The translations under genes were made by a program, and so were the position numbers. The notes under the pieces are model-generated. The model had not been told where the DNA came from. It did not search any database and saw only the letters and a list, made by a program, of their open reading frames with translations. Shown piece by piece: positions 45,915 to 56,806 of a stretch of 64,000 nucleotides of DNA. The stretch is from Collinsella sp. Lineage in GTDB: Bacteria > Actinomycetota > Coriobacteriia > Coriobacteriales > Coriobacteriaceae. The first letter of the stretch is position 1. Each line of letters opens with the position of its first letter. The DNA is taken from the NCBI GenBank assembly GCA_019419505.1, contig DXZS01000003.1, positions 49,740-113,739 of the forward strand. Direction: 5' to 3'.

Positions 45915-46079
45915 AGTTCTCCTTCCCGGTCTCACAGGACCGGCTTAAAGGTGTGCAGTTAGGCCTCGCGGTATTGTAACCGCAAGCATGCCTCATGGCG
46001 TTAATTTCATCGAAATGTTTACGAAATGATAATTATGACTTTCTATGCATAATGATTTTTTAATCCCCGTCCCGGAAAA

Positions 46080-46115
46080 ATCATCCCGCGGGGCTTGTGG
46101 CTCACGCGGGATGAT
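46080..46115 (-). terminator. Rho-independent terminator of the exporter/46122 unit
   Basis: ATCATCCCGCG and CGCGGGATGAT pair over 11 bp; on minus TTTTT follows. The remaining 45944-46079 is AT-rich leader of carA; TACAAT (45973-45978, minus) is a weak -10 candidate. Confidence 0.85.
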
Positions 46116-46121
46116 GGCGTC

Positions 46122-47087
46122 TTATTTTATCTTGTCCTGCTCCAGCAGTTCGGACGGTGTGCGATCGGGCTTGCCGCCGCGGAAAATCTCGCGGCCATGC
46201 AGACGATGCTCCAGGTCACGTTCGGCCTTTTCCTCGTCAATCTTGGTCTGGCTCACCACCGGGTCCTCAATCAACGACGACACCGAGTTCACCTGCTTCT
46301 GAATGCGCTCGGCGATGGTGTCATCCATACTCACGATGCGCATCTTCCAGTCGATACTCGTAGCGTTGGATGAGCTCTTGGTCCACACGAACGTCAGGAT
46401 GGCGCTCTGGTGGCCCTGGGCGGGAAACATGCCAAAGAAGGAATCGTGCTGAATGTTGCTATCCTCGTCGATATAGGCGTGAACGTTATACACCACGCGG
46501 TCGATCTTATCGTTGAGCAACGCGTTGGTCGCAAGCGCCGCGGCCTGAATCTGCCCGTTGGACAGCAGCTCGAGCTCGTTGGCAGACGATGTGTCCAACA
46601 CCGTCACCTCGACCGTGCCCGTACGCTCATCGGCTTCATCGACGGTAAAGTCGAGCGGGAACTGCGTAAAGCCGTTGCCCCACTCAAGGCCGCCCTTCAG
46701 CGCCGTCGAAACGGTATCGACCGAAACGCTCTCGGACAGGTTGGCGGTGTTCAGGCGACGCATCACGCCGTAGCCAATCTGCATGCCCACGATCAGCACC
46801 AAAATACCAATGACCACGGCCATCGCGGTCTTCGTAATGGTATGACTCACCTGCGAACCCGAAGGATCATCCTCGGACAGTGGGTCGATATGTTTTGCCT
46901 GGCTCGCGCGGTCCTCGCTGCGCAGCTGCGCTAGCGCCGCTTTGTCACCGCGCTTGGCCGCAGCCTCCTTCTCACGCATGCGCTCGGTTCGCTTTTTGGC
47001 AAGCGTGGGATCCAAGACACCGGATGCATCGATTTCGGAGAATAACTCCGTCACTTCTTCCGGAGTCAAAGGGTTCTTGTCAGCCAT
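46122..47087 (-). CDS. Conserved single-pass membrane protein of unknown function
   Basis: I do not recognise this 321-residue protein. About 85 charged residues (EKEAAAKRGDKAALAQLRSEDRASQ) form a cytoplasmic N-terminus. One membrane segment follows (TAMAVVIGILVLIVGMQIGYGV), then a 200-residue external domain with mixed alpha/beta character (TGTVEVTVLDTSSANELELLSNGQIQAAALATNALL) and a charged tail. It starts 19 bp after the ABC exporter gene on the same strand, so the two are probably co-transcribed; a role with the exporter is only inferred from that. Confidence 0.75.
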   Translation of the reverse strand: MADKNPLTPEEVTELFSEIDASGVLDPTLAKKRTERMREKEAAAKRGDKAALAQLRSEDRASQAKHIDPLSEDDPSGSQVSHTITKTAMAVVIGILVLIVGMQIGYGVMRRLNTANLSESVSVDTVSTALKGGLEWGNGFTQFPLDFTVDEADERTGTVEVTVLDTSSANELELLSNGQIQAAALATNALLNDKIDRVVYNVHAYIDEDSNIQHDSFFGMFPAQGHQSAILTFVWTKSSSNATSIDWKMRIVSMDDTIAERIQKQVNSVSSLIEDPVVSQTKIDEEKAERDLEHRLHGREIFRGGKPDRTPSELLEQDKIK

Positions 47088-47106
47088 AAACTTCCTGTCA
47101 TATCAA

Positions 47107-48879
47107 TCAGTCGAGCTCGTGCGCACGCGCACCTTCGAACTGCATTCGATAGTAACGGGCATAGGTGCCGCCACGGGCGAGAAGCTGTTCATGCGTGCCA
47201 CGTTCCACAACGCGACCATGCTCAACGGTCGCAATCTCATCGGCGTGTTTAATGGTCGAGAGACGGTGGGCGATGATGATTGTGGTACGGCCGCGTGCCA
47301 GCTCTTCGAGCGACTCCTGGACCGCCTCCTCGCTCTCGTTATCCAAAGCACTCGTCGCCTCGTCCAAGATCAAGATTTTGGGATTCTTGAGAAACACACG
47401 CGCGATGGCAACGCGCTGTTTCTGTCCGCCCGAAAGACGGCTGCCGCGCTCGCCCACGACCGTGTCATAGCCCTGTGGAAGCGACTCGATAAAGGCATCG
47501 ATGTTGGCGCGACGGGCGGCCTCGGCGATCTCTCCTGCCGTAGCGCCCGGCTTGCCGTAGGCGATGTTCTCGCCAATCGTGCCGTCAAACAGATAGACAT
47601 CCTGCTGCACCAGGCCGATGGCGCGACGCAGGCTCTGCTGCGTCACATCGCGCACGTCCTGGCCGTCGATGCTAATGGATCCGGCGGCCACGTCATAAAA
47701 GCGCGGCAGCAGCGAACAGGTCGTGGACTTGCCACCGCCCGAAGGGCCAACCAAAGCGATGGTCTGCCCGGGCTTGATGGACAGGTCCATATGGTCGATA
47801 ACGGGACGCTCGTCGGCATCGCCCTCGCCCAGCTCAACATCCTCGTAGTTAAAGCACACGTCGTGATACTCCACGGCGCCGGCAGTCACCTGCAGATCCG
47901 TAGCGCCCGGCTTGTCCTGGATATCCGGCGCGGTCGAGAGCACCTCGTCCATACGCTTAAAGCCGGCGATAGCCTTCTGATACGTTTCGGCCGAATTGAC
48001 GAGTGTCTCGAGCGGCGTGCAGAACAGCGAAATATAGAGTGCAAAGGTCGCCATATCGACCGCCTGCAGCTGCCCCTGGGCGACCAGCCAGCCGCCCAGC
48101 AGCACCACGATCACATAGAGCACACCCGAAAGCAGGCCATACGTCGCGGTATAGACGCCCATGGCGTGATACATGTTCTCCTTGGACGAAAGATAGCGAT
48201 TGTTTGAGGCGCGGAACTTGAAGCGTTCGGTCTCCTCATTGGCAAAGCTCTTGACCACGCGCATGCCCGCCAGCGAATCCTGCAGCTGCGCATTGATGCC
48301 GCTGATCTTTTTGCGGTTGTCGCTAAAGACCTCGCGCATGCGCATGTTCTGCCAAAACATGATGGCCGAAAACGCCGCCGTCACCACGGCCATGGCGAGC
48401 GCCAGCACCGGGGCGATGGTAAAGAGGATCACAAACGAGCCGATAATCTCGATGCCGCAGATGATGATCCACTCGGGCACGTGATGCGCCGCCTCGCAGA
48501 TATCGAACAGGTCGTTGACCACGCGGCTCATCATGTCGCCCGAGCTGTTGCGGTCGAAGTACGCAAAGCTGAAGCGCTCATACTGGTCGAACAGGTCCTC
48601 GCGCATCTTGGACTCCATGCGCGCGCCCATCACGTGACCCCAATAGCTCACAAAGTAGCGGCAGGCGCAGCGGACGGCATACATCAACACCAAGCCCACC
48701 GCGATCATGCCGAGCGCCTGCATAATGGCAGCCTGACCCTGAGTAAATAGCCCACCGGTCAAATTGCGCAGGATAATGGGGAACGCCAGGTCAATGGCGG
48801 CAAGCACCAGAGCGCAAACAGTATCAGCAACAAAAAGCCCCATCTGGGGCTCGTAGTAAGAAAGAAACCTCTTAAACAT
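47107..48879 (-). CDS. ABC exporter, fused membrane and ATPase domains
   Basis: A 590-residue MsbA/LmrA-type half-transporter that would work as a dimer. Six membrane helices occupy about 1-310 (MGLFVADTVCALVLAAIDLAFPIIL; EIIGSFVILFTIAPVLALAMAVVTAAF). The ATPase domain has GPSGGGKSTTCSLLPRFYD, GLVQQDVYLFDGTIGENIAYG, LSGGQKQRVAIARVFL and LILDEATSALDNESE, then the His switch IIIAHRLSTI. All catalytic sites look intact; the cargo is unknown. ATG 48879 has a modest GGTGA site; the longer frame reads through the element at 48887-49035. Confidence 0.92.
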   Translation of the reverse strand: MFKRFLSYYEPQMGLFVADTVCALVLAAIDLAFPIILRNLTGGLFTQGQAAIMQALGMIAVGLVLMYAVRCACRYFVSYWGHVMGARMESKMREDLFDQYERFSFAYFDRNSSGDMMSRVVNDLFDICEAAHHVPEWIIICGIEIIGSFVILFTIAPVLALAMAVVTAAFSAIMFWQNMRMREVFSDNRKKISGINAQLQDSLAGMRVVKSFANEETERFKFRASNNRYLSSKENMYHAMGVYTATYGLLSGVLYVIVVLLGGWLVAQGQLQAVDMATFALYISLFCTPLETLVNSAETYQKAIAGFKRMDEVLSTAPDIQDKPGATDLQVTAGAVEYHDVCFNYEDVELGEGDADERPVIDHMDLSIKPGQTIALVGPSGGGKSTTCSLLPRFYDVAAGSISIDGQDVRDVTQQSLRRAIGLVQQDVYLFDGTIGENIAYGKPGATAGEIAEAARRANIDAFIESLPQGYDTVVGERGSRLSGGQKQRVAIARVFLKNPKILILDEATSALDNESEEAVQESLEELARGRTTIIIAHRLSTIKHADEIATVEHGRVVERGTHEQLLARGGTYARYYRMQFEGARAHELD

Positions 48880-48886
48880 AGTCACC

Positions 48887-49035
48887 TTACGCGGTTTTAC
48901 CAAACCGCGTTTCGTCTCGACGCTGCAAGTGCTCCTTTTGGACAATCTGGCCTTCAATCGTCGGTCGCGTATATCCATACGCTTCCCTCCTCTTTTAGGC
49001 CACCTTGTCTCAATTGGAGCACTTTCGCTGACTTA
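48887..49035 (+). repeat. Structured ~150-nt intergenic element, full copy 2
   Basis: Same order of blocks as 23717-23866 but on the plus strand: hairpin ACGCGGTTT/AAACCGCGT, CTCGACGCTGCAA, 14-base arm beginning GTGCTCC, CAATCTG, stem GCC/GGC, TTCAATCGTCGG, apical hairpin GCGTAT/ATACGC, CACCTTG, 15-base arm ending GGAGCAC, then TTTCGCTGACTTA. Length 149 against 150. It begins 8 bp from the ABC exporter start codon and ends 29 bp before the NUDIX stop codon. Confidence 0.8.
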
Positions 49036-49063
49036 CACAAACCTGCGGGATCATCCCCGCTCG

Positions 49064-49759
49064 TTAAAGATCGGCCCCACCCAAGCGGTGCGCGATGCTG
49101 TCGCAGGCAAGCGCGCCTACGACGGTCTTGGCGTCTTCGATCTTGCCGTCGAGCACGGCGTCGATCAGCTCGTGCAGCGGCACCAGGTCCACGTTGACAA
49201 ACTCGTCATCATCGGGGTTGGGCGCATCAAACTCGAGCTTGGTAGCCAAGTAGATGCGGATGATCTCATCGCAAAAACCGCAGGACGTGACAATCGACGT
49301 CAAAAAGCGAATACGACCAGCCCTAAAGCCCGTCTCCTCATGCAGTTCGCGCTTGGCGCAATCGAGCGGATCCTCGCCTGGATCGAGCTTGCCGGCGGGA
49401 ATCTCGACCGTCACGCGGTCGATGGCGGTGCGGTACTGACGCACCAGTACGATCTTGCCGCTCTCGGTCAGCGCCACGACGGCCGCCGCACCCGGATGGC
49501 GAACGATATCGCGGGCGCTGCGGCGACCGTTGGGCAGCTCAACCTCAAGACGGTGGACGTCGAGGATCTTGCCCTTCCAGGCGCACTCCTCCGAAAGAAT
49601 CTTCTCGTGCAGCTCGGCATCGTGCGGGTCGTCGTCGCCCAGCACCAGCTCCGGCTCGTCAGCGACCTCGCCACCAGGCTCGCCCTCGGCGTGCCCATAC
49701 ATGCGGCTGTCCTCTTCGACGATCTGCGCGTCCACGAGCTCTTCGTTCTTCTCGTCCAT
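49064..49759 (-). CDS. NUDIX hydrolase, ADP-ribose pyrophosphatase-like
   Basis: A 231-residue protein. The core has the full Nudix box GKLDPGEDPLDCAKRELHEETGF (G-x5-E-x7-REL-x-EETGF) preceded by GKIVLVRQYRTAIDRVTVEIPAG, as in ADP-ribose pyrophosphatases. An acidic 70-residue N-terminal extension (EEDSRMYGHAEGEPGGEVADEPEL) is unusual. ATG 49759 is 9 bases after AGAGGA; ATG 49768 is too close. It sits upstream of the exporter and downstream of purD. Confidence 0.88.
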   Translation of the reverse strand: MDEKNEELVDAQIVEEDSRMYGHAEGEPGGEVADEPELVLGDDDPHDAELHEKILSEECAWKGKILDVHRLEVELPNGRRSARDIVRHPGAAAVVALTESGKIVLVRQYRTAIDRVTVEIPAGKLDPGEDPLDCAKRELHEETGFRAGRIRFLTSIVTSCGFCDEIIRIYLATKLEFDAPNPDDDEFVNVDLVPLHELIDAVLDGKIEDAKTVVGALACDSIAHRLGGADL

Positions 49760-49780
49760 CCGTCTCATTCCTCTCGGATT

Positions 49781-51085
<1,305 letters not shown>

Positions 51086-51139
51086 GGGTGCCTCCTCTAT
51101 GGATGAATGGCCCGCTCCGCGCGAGCCCTTTGCAAGCAA

Positions 51140-51181
51140 ATATACCCCTCGGCCGCCCGTCCGGGCTGCGAAGGGGTATAT
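51140..51181 (-). terminator. Hairpin between purA and purD
   Basis: ATATACCCCT and AGGGGTATAT enclose a GC-rich stem (CCCG/CGGG). It lies 22 bp after the purA stop; on minus the tail is TTGC, so termination may be partial. Confidence 0.6.
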
Positions 51182-51203
51182 CGCAATAACCAAATAGTCC
51201 CGA

Positions 51204-52490
<1,287 letters not shown>

Positions 52491-52583
52491 GTTTACTCCT
52501 TACATTCATGGACTGTCTACGCGCCACGCCGGCACGCAGAAGCACAAAACATTCCCAGTATACCCGTGCAACGGGCGCCTGTC

Positions 52584-53975
52584 CTACTCCTCGGCATGTG
52601 CCCCATCAAGCTCATAGAACTTGGTGGATGCCGGCAGGAACATCAGGTCGACGTCGCCGATCGGGCCCGAACGGTTCTTGGCCACGACGATACGCGTAAC
52701 GCCCTCGTCGGGTCGATCGTCGCGCGAGGCTTCGGCCTCGTCGGCGGAGCGGTCCAAGAACATAACGATATCGGCGTCCTGCTCGATGGAGCCCGATTCA
52801 CGAAGGTCGGAAAGCTGCGGGCGCTTGCCGGTACGGGATTCGACCTGACGCGAGAGCTGTGACAGCGCGATGAGCGGGATCTTGAGTTCCTTGGCCATGA
52901 TCTTCAGACCACGCGACATCTCGGAGACCTCGACGGTACGGCTCTCGGAGCGGCGTCCCGGCGGAGGACTCACCAGCTGCAGGTAGTCCAGGATGATGAT
53001 GGCCTTCTCCTTGTTGTGGAGCATGCGGCGGCTCTTGGCACGGATCTCGGTCACCGTGGTGCCGGGCGTATCGTCAATCAGAATGTCGAGCTTGGACAAG
53101 GTCTGCGTGGCCTCGTTGATATTGGCCCACTGCTCGGGGCTAATGCGGCCCATGCGGAAGTCACTGATCGAGATCATCGCATAGGCGCAAATCAGACGCT
53201 GGGCAATTTCCTTACCCGACATCTCCAGCGAGAAGAAGCCGACGGTATAGCCCGCGGCGGCGGCATTGAGCGCCAAGTTCAGGGCGAACGACGTCTTACC
53301 CACGGCGGGGCGGGCGCCGATGATGATGAGCTGACCCTCGCGGAAACCCATAAGCATGCGGTCGAGCGATGGGAAGCCCGTGGGCACGCCCGCGGCCTGG
53401 CCGCCTGCCTGGCACACTTCCTCGGCCTCGTTATAGGCCTCGACCATAAACTCGGTCAGCGTCTTGTAGCTCGACTTAACCTCACGCGCCGTGACCTTGA
53501 GCAGCTTGCTCTCGGCTAGCTCCACGACCTCCTTGGTGTCGGTGGGAGCGTTGTAGGCCAGCGCGTTGATCTCGTTGGTAGCACCGATCAGCTCGCGCAG
53601 CATCGAGTCGCGGCGCACGATGGCGGCGTGGTGCTGCCAGTTGACGAGCGACAGGGTCTGACCCATCAGCTCCAAAATGTACGCTTCGCCGCCCACGGCA
53701 TCGAGTTTGTTGATGCTTCGCAGGTAATCGATCAGCGAGATGGAGTCGATGGGGATGCGGCTGTTGTACATATCGACCATCGCGGTATAGATGGTCTTAT
53801 GAATGGGCCGGTAGAAGTCATCGGGCTGCAGCTCGACCTGGGCCTCTTCGACCACCTCGGGCGATAGCAGCATAGCGGCCAGTACGTTGGCCTCTGCATC
53901 TTGGTTTTGGGGGAGACCCAACTTGGAACCGCGATCTTCGACCGTCAGCCCCGTCCCCCTATCGTCATATGCCAT
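52584..53975 (-). CDS. dnaB: Replicative DNA helicase
   Basis: Hexameric helicase of the replication fork. The 463-residue protein has the N-terminal DnaB domain (LPQNQDAEANVLAAMLLSPEVVEEA), Walker A IIGARPAVGKTSFALNLA, Walker B IIILDYLQLVSPP, SQLSRQVESRTGKRPQLSDLRESGSIEQDADIVMFLDR and a C-terminal RNRSGPIGDVDLMF-like strand. No intein. Start MAYDDRG at 53975 after GAGG; two upstream codons are alternatives. It follows rplI after a terminator, keeping the classical rpsF-ssb-rpsR-rplI-dnaB order. Confidence 0.97.
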   Translation of the reverse strand: MAYDDRGTGLTVEDRGSKLGLPQNQDAEANVLAAMLLSPEVVEEAQVELQPDDFYRPIHKTIYTAMVDMYNSRIPIDSISLIDYLRSINKLDAVGGEAYILELMGQTLSLVNWQHHAAIVRRDSMLRELIGATNEINALAYNAPTDTKEVVELAESKLLKVTAREVKSSYKTLTEFMVEAYNEAEEVCQAGGQAAGVPTGFPSLDRMLMGFREGQLIIIGARPAVGKTSFALNLALNAAAAGYTVGFFSLEMSGKEIAQRLICAYAMISISDFRMGRISPEQWANINEATQTLSKLDILIDDTPGTTVTEIRAKSRRMLHNKEKAIIILDYLQLVSPPPGRRSESRTVEVSEMSRGLKIMAKELKIPLIALSQLSRQVESRTGKRPQLSDLRESGSIEQDADIVMFLDRSADEAEASRDDRPDEGVTRIVVAKNRSGPIGDVDLMFLPASTKFYELDGAHAEE

Positions 53976-54126
53976 GAGCATCCTCATTCATATCGCTTGC
54001 GAGCATCCATAGTATCAGCCACGGCTCTAAAACAAGCCGCGCCTCGGCAATCATCACCGAAGCAAACGGATGAACGGTTCCATCTATAGGACTTCGCCGC
54101 AACATCTGCCATGCCACTCGCTCAGC

Positions 54127-54169
54127 GCAAAAAAAATAAAAGGGCACCCTGGTCTCCCAGAGCGCCCTT
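54127..54169 (-). terminator. Rho-independent terminator after rplI
   Basis: On minus, AAGGGCGCTCTGG pairs with CCAGGGTGCCCTT around GAGA and TTTTATTTTTTTT follows. It lies 33 bp past the rplI stop. Confidence 0.93.
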
Positions 54170-54201
54170 CTTAGAACAAGATTGTTGCGTTGCAGCAAAT
54201 G

Positions 54202-54741
54202 CTACTCGGCAGCAGCCTCAGTCTCGACCTCGGCGGTCTCGGCCTCGGCGACCTCAGCGGCCTCCTCGACCTCAGCCTCGGCAGCGAGCTCCTCGGCGGT
54301 AACGCCGACGAGAACGACAACCTCGGCCTTGATCTCGCGGTACAGCGAGATAGCGACGGTGTGGGCACCGGCAACCTTGATGGGCTTACCGAGCTCGACG
54401 CGCTTGCGGTCGATGTCCATACCGAGCTGATCCTTGATGGCGTCAGCGATCATAGCGGCGGTAACAGAGCCAAAGAGGATGCCCTCGTCGCCGACCTTGA
54501 CGTCAACGGTGACCTGCTTGCCCTCGAAGGCAGCCTTGGTCTCGTTGGCGGTAGCCAGACGGACGGCCTCGCGCTTGGCGATGTTGTTGCGACGCTCGTC
54601 AAGCTGCTTGAGGTTGCCCTTGGTGGCGGCAACAGCGAGCTTCTTGGGGAACAGGAAGTTCTCAGCGTAACCCTGAGCGACCTCTACGACGTCACCCTCG
54701 CCGCCCTTGCCCTTGATCTCATCGAGAAGAATAACCTTCAT
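54202..54741 (-). CDS. rplI: 50S ribosomal protein L9
   Basis: A 179-residue protein. The N-terminal domain (MKVILLDEIKGKGGEGDVVEVAQGYAENFLFP) and the C-terminal domain (GSVTAAMIADAIKDQLGMDIDRKRVEL) are standard. An extra tail of about 30 Ala/Glu residues (EELAAEAEVEEAAEVAEA) follows, which ordinary L9 of about 150 residues lacks; acidic tails occur in several actinobacteria. Last gene before the terminator. Confidence 0.97.
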   Translation of the reverse strand: MKVILLDEIKGKGGEGDVVEVAQGYAENFLFPKKLAVAATKGNLKQLDERRNNIAKREAVRLATANETKAAFEGKQVTVDVKVGDEGILFGSVTAAMIADAIKDQLGMDIDRKRVELGKPIKVAGAHTVAISLYREIKAEVVVLVGVTAEELAAEAEVEEAAEVAEAETAEVETEAAAE

Positions 54742-54756
54742 GATGCGTCTCCCTTC

Positions 54757-55023
54757 TTAGCCGCGGTCGCGGTTGCCACGAGAGGAAACCACGGGGACGG
54801 TGTACGGCAGGAGAGCCATCTCGCGGGCGCGCTTGATGGCGTTGGCGATGTCATGCTGATGCTGCGTGCAAGCGCCAGTGACGCGACGGGGCTTGATCTT
54901 GCCACGGTCGGTCATGTACTTACGGAGAAGCTGAGTGTCCTTATAGTCGATGAACTCAGTGTTCTCCTTGCAGAACTGGCAGTACTTACGACGCGGCTGA
55001 CGTGCAGAATAATCATTAGCCAT
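54757..55023 (-). CDS. rpsR: 30S ribosomal protein S18
   Basis: An 88-residue protein with KYCQFCKENTEFIDYKDTQLLRKYMTDRGKIKPRRVTGACTQHQHDIANAIKRAREMALLPY. The CxxC with later C and H is the zinc-type S18. ATG 55023 (MANDYSARQPRR) begins the conserved N-terminus. It lies 15 bp upstream of rplI. Confidence 0.97.
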   Translation of the reverse strand: MANDYSARQPRRKYCQFCKENTEFIDYKDTQLLRKYMTDRGKIKPRRVTGACTQHQHDIANAIKRAREMALLPYTVPVVSSRGNRDRG

Positions 55024-55095
55024 GTCAAAATACCTTTCATTTGGCAACTTCGGCGAGCCGAAGCCGCCTCTCACTCAAAAATAGGTGAACAACCC

Positions 55096-55548
55096 TTAGA
55101 ACGGGATGTCCTCATCGTAGACGTCGACCGCGGGCGGCGTAGCCACCGGTGCGGCGGGACGTGCTGCGGGCGCGGGAGCTGCGGGGGCGTAACCGCCCTG
55201 ATCGTAGCCACCCTGGCCACCACGGGAGCTCATAAACTCGATCTCATCGACGATGACCTCAAGTTTGCTCCTGCGCTGACCATCGCGCTCCCAAGAGCTG
55301 TAGCGCAGCTTGCCCTCGATCGCGACCTTATTTCCCTTTGCCAGGAAACGGCTCACGGCCTCGGCGCGGGTGCCGAACATAGTGCAGTCGACAAAGTTGG
55401 GATAGTCCTCCCACTCGCCCGTCTGCGCATTGCGGCGACGATCGTTGACGGCGACGCCAAAGGACAGAACCTGGGTTCCGCCGGCGGTGGCGCGCAGCTC
55501 GGGATCGCGGGTGAGGTTACCGGTGATGTTCACTCGATTGATGCTCAT
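55096..55548 (-). CDS. ssb: Single-stranded DNA-binding protein
   Basis: Coats single-stranded DNA and recruits repair proteins. A 150-residue SSB with OB fold (INRVNITGNLTRDPELRATAGGTQVLSFGVAVNDRRRN; GNKVAIEGKLRYSSWERDGQRRSKLEVIVDEIEFM). A Gly/Pro/Ala-rich linker and the acidic tip DEDIPF follow. Between rpsF and rpsR. Confidence 0.97.
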   Translation of the reverse strand: MSINRVNITGNLTRDPELRATAGGTQVLSFGVAVNDRRRNAQTGEWEDYPNFVDCTMFGTRAEAVSRFLAKGNKVAIEGKLRYSSWERDGQRRSKLEVIVDEIEFMSSRGGQGGYDQGGYAPAAPAPAARPAAPVATPPAVDVYDEDIPF

Positions 55549-55596
55549 AACTCACTACTTCCTCTTGGGGCACAAGCCCAGTCCAAAACGACAGTC

Positions 55597-55890
55597 TTAC
55601 TCCTGGTCGTCGCGACGGACGATCATGTGGCGGACCACAGCGTCGGTGATGCGCAGGACGCGATCAAGCTCGGCGATCTGGGTAGGATCTGCGTGGAAGT
55701 TGATGAGGGTGTAGTCACCATCGGTGAGGTCGTTGATCTCGTAGGCGAGCTTGCGCTTGCCCCACTCGTCAACGGAGTCGACCTTGCCAGCGCCCTCAGC
55801 GATCGTGGTATCGATACGCTTCATAACAGCGAGACGAGTCTCGGGGTCGAGCGACGGGTCAACAAAGAACAGCAGTTCATAAGCCTTCAT
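55597..55890 (-). CDS. rpsF: 30S ribosomal protein S6
   Basis: A 97-residue S6 with YELLFFVDPSLDPETRLAVMKRI, VDEWGKRKLAYEINDLTDGDYTLINFHADPTQIAELDRVLRITDAVVRHMIVRRD. ATG 55890 follows a near-perfect AGAGGAGGTGA. First gene of the operon rpsF-ssb-rpsR-rplI. Confidence 0.97.
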   Translation of the reverse strand: MKAYELLFFVDPSLDPETRLAVMKRIDTTIAEGAGKVDSVDEWGKRKLAYEINDLTDGDYTLINFHADPTQIAELDRVLRITDAVVRHMIVRRDDQE

Positions 55891-55916
55891 ATTGTCACCT
55901 CCTCTGGGCAAATGTG

Positions 55917-55945
55917 GCTTCAGGTCGTGAAGGTGCGCCTGAAGC
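55917..55945 (-). promoter_or_regulatory. Leader hairpin upstream of rpsF
   Basis: GCTTCAGG and CCTGAAGC pair across 13 bases in the transcript leader. In other bacteria S6:S18 autoregulates this operon through a leader structure; whether this stem is that site is not shown. Confidence 0.45.
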
Positions 55946-55961
55946 AGGAAAAGACTTGGTA

Positions 55962-55990
55962 ATAATATCTTTCAACCTCCCAGGCTGCAA
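55962..55990 (-). promoter_or_regulatory. Promoter of the rpsF operon
   Basis: On minus: TTGCAG (55985-55990), 17-bp spacer, TATTAT (55962-55967), about 70 bp before the rpsF start. Confidence 0.6.
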
Positions 55991-56340
55991 GAATATGCAG
56001 CTACAACCTCATGACCTCCACATATGTCCATACTCACACGGCACTTCATGCGTCTTCCAACCAAATGCTGACCAAATGCTTGACGGATTTGTGGACAAGA
56101 TACGGCGCTGCGGGGACAAACCGAATCAAACTGCAGGTCAGCAACTGCAAGGCTGTGGTCGCGAAATGCATACCAGTGGTTCACAACACCGTTCAAAGTT
56201 TTTTAAAATTGCTGCCGCGTCGTCTATAAATACCTATTTTGAACAATTTGCCGCATGCAGTCATGCTGGTCAGAGCCCGTTTTTGGCCTCCTAGATCCCG
56301 TCACGAAGCCAAGCGTTTCAAAAAATGCCAACTTTTCTGT
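55991..56340. other. Intergenic stretch with no supported gene
   Basis: About 350 bp between the rpsF promoter and the tRNA-Ser promoter. It contains short direct repeats (ACCAAATGCT twice near 56060-56075), but no convincing start/ribosome-site pair, long hairpin or known RNA. Frames of 72-126 codons exist and look random. Confidence 0.5.
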
Positions 56341-56368
56341 TTGCACTTTGCGATTCCTCGTGTATACT
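56341..56368 (+). promoter_or_regulatory. Promoter of the tRNA-Ser pair
   Basis: TTGCAC (56341-56346), 16-bp spacer, TATACT (56363-56368), 17 bp before the tRNA. Confidence 0.7.
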
Positions 56369-56384
56369 GACTTTCGCATTTAAC

Positions 56385-56475
56385 GGAGAGTTGTCCGAGT
56401 GGCCGAAGGAGCACGATTGGAAATCGTGTAGGCGTCAAAAGCGTCTCCAGGGTTCAAATCCCTGACTCTCCGCCA
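56385..56475 (+). tRNA. tRNA-Ser (GGA)
   Basis: 91-nt class II tRNA with CCA. Anticodon loop TTGGAAA in stem CACGA/TCGTG gives GGA. A long variable arm (GCGTCAAAAGCGTC) and T arm GGTTCAAATCC are present. Confidence 0.97.
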
Positions 56476-56483
56476 GTTAATTC

Positions 56484-56514
56484 CAAAGCAGGCCTTTGAG
56501 CCTGCTTTGTTTTT
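56484..56514 (+). terminator. Terminator after tRNA-Ser (GGA)
   Basis: CAAAGCAGGC-ctttga-GCCTGCTTTG followed by TTTTT. Confidence 0.93.
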
Positions 56515-56523
56515 ACCCCACGC

Positions 56524-56614
56524 GGAGGGGTGGCAGAGTGGTTGAATGCGGCGGTCTCGAAAACCGTTTGGCCTGTATAAGGTCACGAGGGTTCGAATCC
56601 CTCCTCCTCCGCCA
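56524..56614 (+). tRNA. tRNA-Ser (CGA)
   Basis: 91-nt class II tRNA with CCA. Anticodon loop CTCGAAA gives CGA; T arm GGTTCGAATCC. Its last 25 bases before the final A are repeated in inverted orientation at 56681-56705. Confidence 0.96.
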
Positions 56615-56623
56615 TTTTGGTTG

Positions 56624-56656
56624 AAAAAGCTCCCAGCAACGGGAGCTTTTTTTTGT
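56624..56656 (+). terminator. Terminator after tRNA-Ser (CGA)
   Basis: AAAAAGCTCCC-agcaac-GGGAGCTTTTT plus further T residues. Confidence 0.95.
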
Positions 56657-56680
56657 TTTGAGTCCCTTACATACAAATAC

Positions 56681-56705
56681 GGCGGAGGAGGAGGGATTCG
56701 AACCC
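56681..56705 (-). other. 25-bp inverted fragment of the tRNA-Ser (CGA) 3' end
   Basis: Exact reverse complement of 56589-56613 (T arm plus acceptor, up to the first two bases of CCA). Similarity stops at GAACCC. It borders the nuclease cassette at 56721-57981 and resembles an attachment-site or integration scar, though no integrase is present. Confidence 0.8.
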
Positions 56706-56720
56706 GCCCCTCCCTCAAAA

Positions 56721-56780
56721 ACATGCACATCACCCTCCAAAACCGATATTTTTCGACATCTTTGAAGGCTGACGTACATG
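56721..56780. repeat. GTACGTCAGCC palindrome, inner copy
   Basis: On minus the element reads CATGTACGTCAGCCTTCAAA, core GATGTCGAAAAATATCGG, then a partly decayed right arm (TTTTGGAGGGTGATGTGCATG). It is the inverted, more degenerate partner of 57923-57981. Confidence 0.85.
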
Positions 56781-56806
56781 TTTGGATTGAGCTCACGGGA
56801 GTGGCA

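Noticed and set aside
55972..56229. Short frames of 72-74 codons upstream of the tRNA-Ser genes
   Set aside because: No ribosome site, no conserved motifs, and they cross the rpsF promoter.
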